From NCBI GenBank assembly GCA_036877525.1, contig JAZGTH010000062.1, positions 8,678,501 to 8,742,500 of the forward strand: DNA of 64,000 bases, read 5' to 3'. Below the pieces are notes generated by a model. That model made no database searches. It was not told where the DNA came from and worked only from the letters and a program-made list of their open reading frames with translations. Made by a program: the position numbers and the translations under genes. Shown here in pieces: positions 22,601 through 34,900 of this stretch; within the stretch, counting starts at the first letter, position 1, and the number at the start of each line of letters is the position of its first letter. Origin of the DNA: Chromobotia macracanthus (lineage: Eukaryota > Chordata > Actinopteri > Cypriniformes > Botiidae).

Positions 22601-25600
22601 AATTGCAACGTATTTTTGGGCTGATGAACAAAACTAAACTTAAGGACGCCATCTCTCACCGATTTCATTCTGTTCTTTGTTGCACTATTCGACAACACCT
22701 AAACGGCATGTACACCCTAGACTCGATCTTTTCTTATACATGGAACGGCTCATCAGCAGTGCAAACTGAGTCCAGTTTGCATTATGTGAATGCGAAAACG
22801 ATACGTTCGTATTTTACGCCACTTCCCAAAGTTATTAACTTCTCTTGCAAACGCTTTATCTCACTGATAAATTTTGCTCCGCTTAAGAATGTTACTTGCC
22901 TTGTTTTAATGCCTATTTGACGTTGGCATTAAAATTGACGTTTCATTTCCTATAGAGGCGGGAAGCTTATAAAGTTTTTCTCTTTAAGATAAATTCCTCC
23001 CTGAAGAGGAACACTAACGTCAATGAAATTAAATCTAATTCAAATTTTCAAGCAAAATATAAAGAACGAGTTTTGGAAAGTCAACCTCTACATGTCATAT
23101 CTTTTGTTTTCCTGCTCGAAAACGCTCGTGTAAGTCCCTGCATCGGACTTGCACAAAATTATTATCATCGTTTGCAGAGCGCATTATCTCCCAAATATAT
23201 GAATAAGCGACAAAACAGCTGCTAAACGTAAATTCGGACTAATATATTAAAAACAAGTTTGTCAGGCCATTTGGTCTTTCATACACTGAACAACTCAAAA
23301 CTGCAACCACTTTCAAAAACATTGCCTCGCAAATTCAGTTTACAAAGTAACTATATGCTTTGGAATGCCAAGAAGATTTGTTAAACTCATGCCCGTATGC
23401 CTCAGAAAGATCATATGTTTAACTTGTTACGAGAGGACAATTACGTTTGCTCCTAGAGCAGGAGTCGACTTTTAGTTCATGCGGTATCCTGAACCCTTTC
23501 TCTCAAAATATTTGTCTTGGGCCTGTGTTATGTTATTTAACAATACTGACATCAATAGCAACGAGATTGTTGTTCTTTCATACATTGAAATGCTGAGCTC
23601 ACTTATCGAACAAATAGTTATTTTTCAAGCCAAACAACGTTTCGAACCAGGATTTCAAATTGCAACGTATTTTTGGGCTGATGAACAAAACTAAACTTAA
23701 GGACGCCATCTCTCACCGATTTCATTCAGTTCTTTGTTGCACTATTCGACAACACCTAAACGGCATGTACACCCTAGACTCGATCTTTTCTTATACATGG
23801 AACGGCTCATCAGCAGTGCAAACTGAGTCCAGTTTGCATTATGTGAATGCGAAAACGATACGTTCGTATTTTACGCCACTTCCCAAAGTTATTAACTTCT
23901 CTTGCAAACGCTTTATCTCACTGATAAATTTTGCTCCGCTTAAGAATGTTACTTGCCTTGTTTTAATGCCTATTTGACGTTGGCATTAAAATTGACGTTT
24001 CATTTCCTTTAGGGGCGGGAAGCTTGTAAAAGTTGTTCTCTTTAAGATAAATTCCTCCCTGAAGAGGAACACTAACGTCAATGAAATTACATCTAATTCA
24101 AATTTTCAAGCAAATATAAAGAACAAGTTTTGGAAAGTCAACCTCTAAATGTCATATGTTTTCCTGCTCGAAAACGCTCGTGTAAGTCCCTGCATCGGAC
24201 TTGCACAAAATTATTATCATCGCTTGCAGAGCGCATTATCTCCCAAATATATGAATAAGCGACAAAACAGCTGCTAAACGTAAATTCGGACTAATATATT
24301 AAAAACAAGTTTGTCAGGCCATTTGTTCTTTCATACACTGAACAACTCATCAAAACTGCAACCACTCTCAAACACATTGCCTCGCAAATTCAGTTTACAA
24401 AGTAACTATATGCTTTGGAATGCCAAGAAGATTTGTTAAACTCATGCCCGTATGCCTCAGAAAGATCATGTTATGTTTAACTTGTTAAGAGAGGACAATT
24501 ACGTTTGCTCCTAGAGCAGGAGTCGACTTTTAGTTCATGCGGTATCCTGACCCTTTCTCTCAAAATATTTGTCTTGGGCCTGTGTTATGTTATTTAACAA
24601 TATTGACATCAATAGCAACGAGATTGTTCTTATTAAAGTTGTTCTTTCATACATTGAAATGCTGAGCTCACTTATCGAACAAATAGTTATTTTTCAAGCC
24701 AAACAACGTTTCGAACCAGGATTTCAAATTGCAACGTATTTTTGGGCTGATGAACAAAACTAAACTTAAGGACGCCATCTCTCACCGATTTCATTCAGTT
24801 CTTTGTTGCACTATTCGACAACACCTAAACGGCATGTACACCCTAGACTCGATCTTTTCTTATACATGGAACGGCTCATCAGCAGTGCAAACTGAGTCCA
24901 GTTTGCATTATGTGAATGCGAAAACGATACGTTCGTATTTTACGCCACTTCCCAAAGTTATTAACTTCTCTTGCAAACGCTTTATCTCACTGATAAATTT
25001 TGCTCCGCTTAAGAATGTTACTTGCCTTGTTTTAATGCCTATTTGACGTTGGCATTAAAATTGACGTTTCATTTCCTTTAGGGGCGGGAAGCTTGTAAAA
25101 GTTGTTCTCTTTAAGATAAATTCCTCCCTGAAGAGGAACACTAACGTCACTGAAATTACATCTAATTCAAATTTTCAAGCAAATATAAAGAACAAGTTTT
25201 GGAAAGTCAAATCTTATGTTTTCCTGCTCGAAAACGCTCGTGTAAGTCCCTGCATCGGACTTGCACAAAATTATTATCATCGTTTGCAGAGCGCATTATC
25301 TCCCAAATATATGAATAAGCGACAAAACAGCTGCTAAACGTAAATTCGGACTAATATATTAAAAACAAGTTTGTCAGGCCATTTGGTCTTTCATACACTG
25401 AACAACTCAAAACTGCAACCACTTTCAAAAACATTGCCTCGCAAATTCAGTTTACAAAGTAACTATATGCTTTGGAATGCCAAGAAGATTTGTTAAACTC
25501 ATGCCCGTATGCCTCAGAAAGATCATATGTTTAACTTGTTACGAGAGGACAATTACGTTTGCTCCTAGAGCAGGAGTCGACTTTTAGTTCATGCGGTATC

Positions 25601-28600
25601 CTGAACCCTTTCTCTCAAAATATTTGTCTTGGGCCTGTGTTATGTTATTTAACAATACTGACATCAATAGCAACGAGATTGTTGTTCTTTCATACATTGA
25701 AATGCTGAGCTCACTTATCGAACAAATAGTTATTTTTCAAGCCAAACAACGTTTCGAACCAGGATTTCAAATTGCAACGTATTTTTGGGCTGATGAACAA
25801 AACTAAACTTAAGGACGCCATCTCTCACCGATTTCATTCAGTTCTTTGTTGCACTATTCGACAACACCTAAACGGCATGTACACCCTAGACTCGATCTTT
25901 TCTTATACATGGAACGGCTCATCAGCAGTGCAAACTGAGTCCAGTTTGCATTATGTGAATGCGAAAACGATACGTTCGTATTTTACGCCACTTCCCAAAG
26001 TTATTAACTTCTCTTGCAAACGCTTTATCTCACTGATAAATTTTGCTCCGCTTAAGAATGTTACTTGCCTTGTTTTAATGCCTATTTGACGTTGGCATTA
26101 AAATTGACGTTTCATTTCCTTTAGGGGCGGGAAGCTTGTAAAAGTTGTTCTCTTTAAGATAAATTCCTCCCTGAAGAGGAACACTAACGTCAATGAAATT
26201 ACATCTAATTCAAATTTTCAAGCAAATATAAAGAACGAGTTTTGGAAAGTCAACCTCTACATGTCATATCTTTTGTTTTCCTGCTCGAAAACGCTCGTGT
26301 AAGTCCCTGCATCGGACTTGCACAAAATTATTATCATCGTTTGCAGAGCGCATTATCTCCCAAATATATGAATAAGCGACAAAACAGCTGCTAAACGTAA
26401 ATTCGGACTAATATATTAAAAACAAGTTTGTCAGGCCATTTGGTCTTTCATACACTGAACAACTCAAAACTGCAACCACTTTCAAAAACATTGCCTCGCA
26501 AATTCAGTTTACAAAGTAACTATATGCTTTGGAATGCCAAGAAGATTTGTTAAACTCATGCCCGTATGCCTCAGAAAGATCATATGTTTAACTTGTTACG
26601 AGAGGACAATTACGTTTGCTCCTAGAGCAGGAGTCGACTTTTAGTTCATGCGGTATCCTGAACCCTTTCTCTCAAAATATTTGTCTTGGGCCTGTGTTAT
26701 GTTATTTAACAATACTGACATCAATAGCAACGAGATTGTTGTTCTTTCATACATTGAAATGCTGAGCTCACTTATCGAACAAATAGTTATTTTTCAAGCC
26801 AAACAACGTTTCGAACCAGGATTTCAAATTGCAACGTATTTTTGGGCTGATGAACAAAACTAAACTTAAGGACGCCATCTCTCACCGATTTCATTCAGTT
26901 CTTTGTTGCACTATTCGACAACACCTAAACGGCATGTACACCCTAGACTCGATCTTTTCTTATACATGGAACGGCTCATCAGCAGTTGCAAACTGAGTCC
27001 AGTTTGCATTATGTGAATGCGAAAACGATACGTTCGTATTTTACGCCACTTCCCAAAGTTATTATCTTCTCTTGCAAACGCTTTATCTCACTGATAAATT
27101 TTGCTCCGCTTAAGAATGTTACTTGCCTTGTTTTAATGCCTATTTGACGTTGGCATTAAAATTGACGTTTCATTTCCTTTAGGGGCGGGAAGCTTGTAAA
27201 AGTTGTTCTCTTTAAGATAAATTCCTCCCTGAAGAGGACCACTAACGTCACTGAAATTACATCTAATTCAAATTTTCAAGCAAATATAAAGAACAAGTTT
27301 TGGAAAGTCAACCTCTACATGTCATATCTTTTGTTTTCCTGCTCGAAAACGCTCGTGTAAGTCCCTGCATCGGACTTGCACAAAATTATTATCATCGTTT
27401 GCAGAGCGCATTATCTCCCAAATATATGAATAAGCGACAAAACACCTGCTAAACGTAACTTCGGACTAATATATTAAAAACAAGTTTGTCAGGGCATTTG
27501 GTCTTTCATACACTGAACAACTCAAAACTGCAACCACTTTCAAAAACATTGCCTCGCAAATTCAGTTTACAAAGTAACTATATGCTTTGGAATGCCAAGA
27601 AGATTTGTTAAACTCATGCCCGTATGCCTCAGAAAGATCATATGTTTAACTTGTTACGAGAGGACAATTACGTTTGCTCCTAGAGCAGGAGTCGACTTTT
27701 AGTTCATGCGGTATCCTGAACCCTTTCTCTCAAACTATTTGTCTTGGGCCTGTGTTATGTTATTTAACAATACTGACATCAATAGCAACGAGATTGTTGT
27801 TCTTTCATACATTGAAATGCTGAGCTCACTTATCGAACAAATAGTTATTTTTCAAGCCAAACAACGTTTCGAACCAGGATTTCAAATTGCAACGTATTTT
27901 TGGGCTGATGAACAAAACTAAACTTAAGGACGCCATCTCTCACCGATTTCATTCAGTTCTTTGTTGCACTATTCGACAACACCTAAACGGCATGTACACC
28001 CTAGACTCGATCTTTTCTTATACATGGAACGGCTCATCAGCAGTGCAAACTGAGTCCAGTTTGCATTATGTGAATGCGAAAACGATACGTTCGTATTTTA
28101 CGCCACTTCCCAAAGTTATTAACTTCTCTTGCAAACGCTTTATCTCACTGATAAATTTTGCTCCGCTTAAGAATGTTACTTGCCTTGTTTTAATGCCTAT
28201 TTGACGTTGGCATTAAAATTGACGTTTCATTTCCTTTAGGGGCGGGAAGCTTGTAAAAGTTGTTCTCTTTAAGATAAATTCCTCCCTGAAGAGGAACACT
28301 AACGTCACTGAAATTACATCTAATTCAAATTTTCAAGCAAATATAAAGAACGAGTTTTGGAAAGTCAACCTCTACATGTCATATCTTTTGTTTTCCTGCT
28401 CGAAAACGCTCGTGTAAGTCCCTGCATCGGACTTGCACAAAATTATTATCATCGTTTGCAGAGCGCATTATCTCCCAAATATATGAATAAGCGACAAAAC
28501 AGCTGCTAAACGTAAATTCGGACTAATATATTAAAAACAAGTTTGTCAGGCCATTTGGTCTTTCATACACTGAACAACTCAAAACTGCAACCACTTTCAA

Positions 28601-30658
28601 AAACATTGCCTCGCAAATTCAGTTTACAAAGTAACTATATGCTTTGGAATGCCAAGAAAATTTGTTAAACTCATGCCCGTATGCCTCAGAAAGATCATAT
28701 GTTTAACTTGTTACGAGAGGACAATTACGTTTGCTCCTAGAGCAGGAGTCGACTTTTAGTTCATGCGGTATCCTGAACCCTTTCTCTCAAAATATTTGTC
28801 TTGGGCCTGTGTTATGTTATTTAACAATACTGACATCAATAGCAACGAGATTGTTGTTCTTTCATACATTGAAATGCTGAGCTCACTTATCGAACAAATA
28901 GTTATTTTTCAAGCCAAACAACGTTTCGAACCAGGATTTCAAATTGCAACGTATTTTTGGGCTGATGAACAAAACTAAACTTAAGGACGCCATCTCTCAC
29001 CGATTTCATTCAGTTCTTTGTTGCACTATTCGACAACACCTAAACGGCATGTACACCCTAGACTCGATCTTTTCTTATACATGGAACGGCTCATCAGCAG
29101 TGCAAACTGAGTCCAGTTTGCATTATGTGAATGCGAAAACGATACGTTCGTATTTTACGCCACTTCCCAAAGTTATTAACTTCTCTTGCAAACGCTTTAT
29201 CTCACTGATAAATTTTGCTCCGCTTAAGAATGTTACTTGCCTTGTTTTAATGCCTATTTGACGTTGGCATTAAAATTGACGTTTCATTTCCTTTAGGGGC
29301 GGGAAGCTTGTAAAAGTTGTTCTCTTTAAGATAAATTCCTCCCTGAAGAGGAACACTAACGTCAATGAAATTACATCTAATTCAAATTTTCAAGCAAATA
29401 TAAAGAACGAGTTTTGGAAAGTCAACCTCTACATGTCATATCTTTTGTTTTCCTGCTCGAAAACGCTCGTGTAAGTCCCTGCATCGGACTTGCACAAAAT
29501 TATTATCATCGTTTGCAGAGCGCATTATCTCCCAAATATATGAATAAGCGACAAAACGTAAATTCGGACTAATATATTAAAAACAAGTTTGTCAGGCCAT
29601 TTGGTCTTTCATACACTGAACAACTCAAAACTGCAACCACTTTCAAAAACATTGCCTCGCAAATTCAGTTTACAAAGTAACTATATGCTTTGGAATGCCA
29701 AGAAGATTTGTTAAACTCATGCCCGTATGCCTCAGAAAGATCATGTTATGTTTAACTTGTTAAGAGAGGACAATTACGTTTGCTCCTAGAGCAGGAGTCG
29801 ACTTTTAGTTCATGCGGTATCCTGAACCCTTTCTCTCAAAATATTTGTCTTGGGCCTGTGTTATGTTATTTAACAATACTGACATCAATAGCAACGAGAT
29901 TGTTGTTGAGATTGTTGTTCTTTCATACATTGAAATGCTGAGCTCACTTATCGAACAAATAGTTATTTTTCAAGCCAAACAACGTTTCGAACCAGGATTT
30001 CAAATTGCAACGTATTTTTGGGCTGATGAACAAAACTAAACTTAAGGACGCCATCTCTCACCGATTTCATTCAGTTCTTTGTTGCACTATTCGACAACAC
30101 CTAAACGGCATGTACACCCTAGACTCGATCTTTTCTTATACATGGAACGGCTCATCAGCAGTGCAAACTGAGTCCAGTTTGCATTATGTGAATGCGAAAA
30201 CGATACGTTCGTATTTTACGCCACTTCCCAAAGTTATTAACTTCTCTTGCAAACGCTTTATCTCACTGATAAATTTTGCTCCGCTTAAGAATGTTACTTG
30301 CCTTGTTTTAATGCCTATTTGACGTTGGCATTAAAATTGACGTTTCATTTCCTTTAGGGGCGGGAAGCTTGTAAAAGTTGTTCTCTTTAAGATAAATTCC
30401 TCCCTGAAGAGGAACACTAACGTCACTGAAATTACATCTAATTCAAATTTTCAAGCAAATATAAAGAACAAGTTTTGGAAAGTCAACCTCTAAATGTCAT
30501 ATCTTATGTTTTCCTGCTCGAAAACGCTCGTGTAAGTCCCTGCATCGGACTTGCACAAAATTATTATCATCGCTTGCAGAGCGCATTATCTCCCAAATAT
30601 ATGAACAAGCCACAAAACACCTGCTAAACGTAACTTCGGACTAATATATTAAAAACAA

Positions 30659-31335
30659 GTTTGTCAGGCCATTTGTTCTTTCATACACTGAACAACTCAT
30701 CAAAACTGCAACCACTCTCAAACACATTGCCTCGCAAATTCAGTTTACAAAGTAACTATATGCTTTGGAATGCCAAGAAGATTTGTTAAACTCATGCCCG
30801 TATGCCTCAGAAAGATCATATGTTTAACTTGTTACGAGAGGACAATTACGTTTGCTCCTAGAGCAGGAGTCGACTTTTAGTTCATGCGGTATCCTGAACC
30901 CTTTCTCTCAAAATATTTGTCTTGGGCCTGTGTTATGTTATTTAACAATATTGACATCAATAGCAACGAGATTGTTCTTATTAAAGTTGTTCTTTCATAC
31001 ATTGAAATGCTGAGCTCACTAATCGAACAAATAGTTATTTTTCAAGCCAAACAACGTTTCGAACAATCTTTTGGTTTGCACATTGTTCTTATTAGGTTGT
31101 TCTTTGAAATGCTGTTGACACTGTCGAACTCACATATGCTCCCTTTCTAACAAATAGACATTTTCAAGGAAAACACCGCTTCGAACCAGGATTTTAAATT
31201 GCAACGTATTTTTTGGGCTTATGCACAAAACTAAACTTAAGGACGCCATCTCTCACCGATTTCATTCATTTCTTTGTTGCATTTTTTGACATCTAATCGG
31301 CATGTTGACTCGTTCTTTCCTTACATGGTATGGCT
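30659..31335 (+). repeat. Terminal, rearranged copy 15 of array 1
   Basis: The copy is normal to about 31062. It then enters a diverged partial duplicate of its own preceding segment (compare 30970-31060 with 31083-31187: attgttcttatta, aaatgctg, then cgaac/cttcgaaccagg). After that it rejoins the unit at gaaccaggattt (about 31182) and decays by about 31335. The duplicate is more diverged than copies are from one another, so it marks the old edge of the array. Confidence 0.8.
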
Positions 31336-31911
31336 GAGTATGTTTTGTAACAGTCGACAGGTTACTTTAGGAATACATGCATTTTTGGTTATTTGTAGAA
31401 TAGCATTTGCGCTCTTTTTAATGGGCCACTATTGTTTTATGTGGTTGTCCGGTGTGTGGTCAGGATTTGCCAAGAGCTAGGTCGGTGCACTTATCTCAAG
31501 CGTGTTATGTATGTCAGTATCAGAAGAGGGCAACGAGAATATATGGTTGTTAATTTGAGTAGTAGCGCCAGATCTACTCTAGCACGTTAAAGCTGCAATA
31601 CATTATACAAACTATTTTGTTTAAAACAAAGCACTTCATAATAATGATTTACTGTCATAAGCACTTCATAAATTTATGAAGCACTTCATCATATCAGGAT
31701 AAATTTGAGCTGGGTCAGCTGTAACATCTTTTAGAAATAGAAAATGACATGTATAGGACATGTAAAGAGAAAGGGACAAATATGAGTAATCAGAATTAGT
31801 GTGTGCTACCCTGTTGGTACTGCGGAAGGTAAAAGATAGACTTAATTATCAGATTGTTATTATTACCAAAAAAAAATCCTAATTTAGTAATCCATGCTCG
31901 TAAATTTTGGT
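31336..31911. other. Spacer between arrays 1 and 2
   Basis: AT-rich, with no gene recognised. It holds a short gcacttcataa repeat cluster (31633-31690) and a ctagcacgttaaagctgcaa motif near 31577 that resembles 7117-7135. Confidence 0.5.
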
Positions 31912-34900
31912 TTGCTAACTTTATTTCTATAGTTTTCTCAAGCCTTTGTACTTTATTACCCTGTAATGTTTGACTCCAGCTTTTTCACCTGATCATTGGG
32001 AACTTTTTGCCTCTGCTGCATGGTACAGGCATAGGTAAGCATTTTATGCAAGTTATATGCATGCTCCTGTTTGCTTGCATGCTATTGTTCATTACAACAA
32101 TTTAATTCTTGCACATATCTTAAAGCTTGGATTTGAGATCATTCGTTCCTCATCTTGTCCCTGTGATTGAGGATGGTTAAATGCAGCCTAGTCTTTGCTT
32201 TATTCTTAAGTGTTGCTATACTTGTTTTACAGTTTTTTTGGATGAAAGGTGATCCAATTTCTGAACTTATTTTGATGGGATTCCATCAAATCTGGGAAAC
32301 ATGTCTCATCAAAAATTTAATTACAGTTCCTGCCCTGTCACCTGCTGACAGTATTGCTTCTACTGAATGGCTAAATCGGTCCACATAATCCATCACCAAG
32401 TGTTTGAAAGGTCCTTCATGTACAGATATATGACCTATTGGTGTTGTTTTCCTTTTTGTCATAGCATAGATCTCACATGTACGCAACAATTCTTCTACCA
32501 TTGCGTACAACTATGGAGTCCCTTGGAATACCCTTGTTGTTTAATTTTCCTTATTCCGACTTTGTACAATTGTCAAAATCATTTTCATGTAGGATAAGGA
32601 TGTTTAAAAATTGGTGCAACAAATATGCCCTTCGTGCGAAGGTCAAATGTTTTGGGAATCTTTTGTCACAAAGATCTCTCAATGGGGCTGTTTTTTTTAG
32701 CATAAGCTAAAGTCACTACGCAAGCCAATCATTCCTAAAAAGCTCATCATCTGGCCTACTGTTTAGGGTAATAGTGCTTAACTTATGCCTTCTAAGTGAG
32801 CAGCTTGTGCAGCTTTTTTTATCACTGGTCTTAAATCCTGTTTCCCAGTTCTTCCCTGCATATATATATATATATATATATATATGTGGCACAGAATCAT
32901 TTACATTAAACCATCTCTGTATGAACTAATTTTCTGTTATTTTTATGGCTGTTCCCTGTTACCTATTATTGTGAGATCATTTTAAGTTTTTAACTTTTTA
33001 GTTCCTTTTAGCCATTCCTTTTCTATGTCTCCATTTTTTGGAGGATCATATTCCATCGTTCAGTGAAATCCTGCCTTGGGGGATCAGTGCTTGAATCTAT
33101 TAATTGCCTGTCTCACATCTTCCTCTATTTGTCCCATCCAGTACACATTTGTTTTTGGCTCAGAGATCATCATTATTTGGGTTCTCGTCATGTCTACATA
33201 CACCTTTTTGCAGAACACTAAATTTTACACATTTATAGATCACAATAACTGGATTATTATTATTATTGATTTCATAGCATGGTCACACTTTTGTTTTTTT
33301 GTTTGCAGGCAAATTGGAGCAGTCATAGGAATCAGCTTTATCTGTCCCAAGAATCCATCTGTCTTTGCAAACATGGAGAGGTGTAAGGCATAATTTGACT
33401 TTATACATGTATTAACTGCTCCTGTGTATATAGTTTTCCCTACATCAATTTGCAATGCAGGTTCTTGGTTTGCATTTGTATTTATAAATGGCAGTTTTTT
33501 TTCTAATTTTATTTTGGTTTGCTAAAATTTTGGTTTGCTAACTTTATTTCTATAGTTTTCTCAAGCCTTTGTACTTTATTACCCTGTAATGTTTGACTCC
33601 AGCTTTTTCACCTGATCATTGGGAACTTTTTGCCTCTGCTGCATGGTACAGGCATAGGTAAGCATTTATAAGACAGTAAGCATTTTATGCAATGTTATAT
33701 GCATGCTCCTGTTTGCTTGCATGCTATTGTTCATTACAACAATTTAATTCTTGCACATATCTTAAAGCTTGGATTTGAGATCATTCGTTCCTCATCTTGT
33801 CCCTGTGATTGAGGATGGTTAAATGCAGCCTAGTCTTTGCTTTATTCTTAAGTGTTGCTATACTTGTTTTACAGTTTTTTTTGGATGAAAGGTGATCCAA
33901 TTTCTGAACTTATTTTGATGGGATTCCATCAAATCTGGGAAACATGTCTCATCAAAAATTTAATTACAGTTCCTGCCCTGTCACCTGCTGACAGTATTGC
34001 TTCTACTGAATGGCTAAATCGGTCCACATAATCCATCACCAAGTGTTTGAAAGGTCCTTCATGTACAGATATATGACCTATTGGTGTTGTTTTCCTTTTG
34101 TCATAGCATAGATCTCACATGTACGCAACAATTCTTCTACCATTGCGTACAACTATGGAGTCCCTTGGAATACCCTTGTTGTTTAATTTTCCTTATTCCG
34201 ACTTTGTACAATTGTCAAAATCATTTTCATGTAGGATAAGGATGTTTAAAAATTGGTGCAACAAATATGCCCTTCGTGCGAAGGTCAAATGTTTTGGGAA
34301 TCTTTTGTCACAAAGATCTCTCAATGGGGCTGTTTTTTTTAGCATAAGCTAAAGTCACTACGCAAGCCAATCATTCCTAAAAAGCTCATCATCTGGCCTA
34401 CTGTTTAGGGTAATAGTGCTTAACTTATGCCTTCTAAGTGAGCAGCTTGTGCAGCTTTTTTTATCACTGGTCTTAAATCCTGTTTCCCAGTTCTTCCCTG
34501 CATATATATATATATATATATATATATGTGGCACAGAATCATTTACATTAAACCATCTCTGTATGAACTAATTTTCTGTTATTTTTATGGCTGTTCCCTG
34601 TTACCTATTATTGTGAGATCATTTTAAGTTTTTAACTTTTTAGTTCCTTTTAGCCATTCCTTTTCTATGTCTCCATTTTTTGGAGGATCATATTCCATCG
34701 TTCAGTGAAATCCTGCCTTGGGGGATCAGTGCTTGAATCTATTAATTGCCTGTCTCACATCTTCCTCTATTTGTCCCATCCAGTACACATTTGTTTTTGG
34801 CTCAGAGATCATCATTATTTGGGTTCTCGTCATGTCTACATACACCTTTTTGCAGAACACTAAATTTTACACATTTATAGATCACAATAACTGGATTATT

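Larger units (their letters stand above)
15785..31335 (+). repeat. Tandem array 1: 15 copies of a 1.05-1.10 kb satellite unit
   Basis: Using gtttgtcagg as landmark, copies begin at 15802, 16872, 17921, 18982, 20078, 21138, 22198, 23257, 24309, 25369, 26426, 27484, 28541, 29587 and 30659. Spacing is mostly 1057-1061 bases, with 1046-1096 for copies carrying indels. Interior copies are almost identical; the outer edges are diverged. Copies 1, 9 and 15 share a 12-bp insertion (cttattaaagtt) at about 16117, 24627 and 30979. Copies 2 and 13 lack a short ctgcta-containing block before the next landmark. Copy 14 has its own 12-bp duplication near 29901. Each unit has open frames of 71 and 105 codons, which break in copies with 1-bp indels (for example copies 1, 3 and 11). 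The array is therefore treated as non-coding satellite DNA. It is homologous in inverted orientation to array 3. Confidence 0.95.

Noticed and set aside
16027..30039. Repeated 71-aa and 105-aa ORFs in every array 1 unit, as a multicopy gene family
   Set aside because: Their conservation follows from unit homogeneity. Single-base changes break the 105-aa frame in several copies (for example 1, 3 and 11), the two frames overlap, and the homologous region of array 3 is not open. No splice sites, signal or domain were seen.
15785..31335. 5S rRNA, snRNA or histone tandem cluster
   Set aside because: No 5S internal control region, U-snRNA motif or histone coding sequence is visible in the unit.
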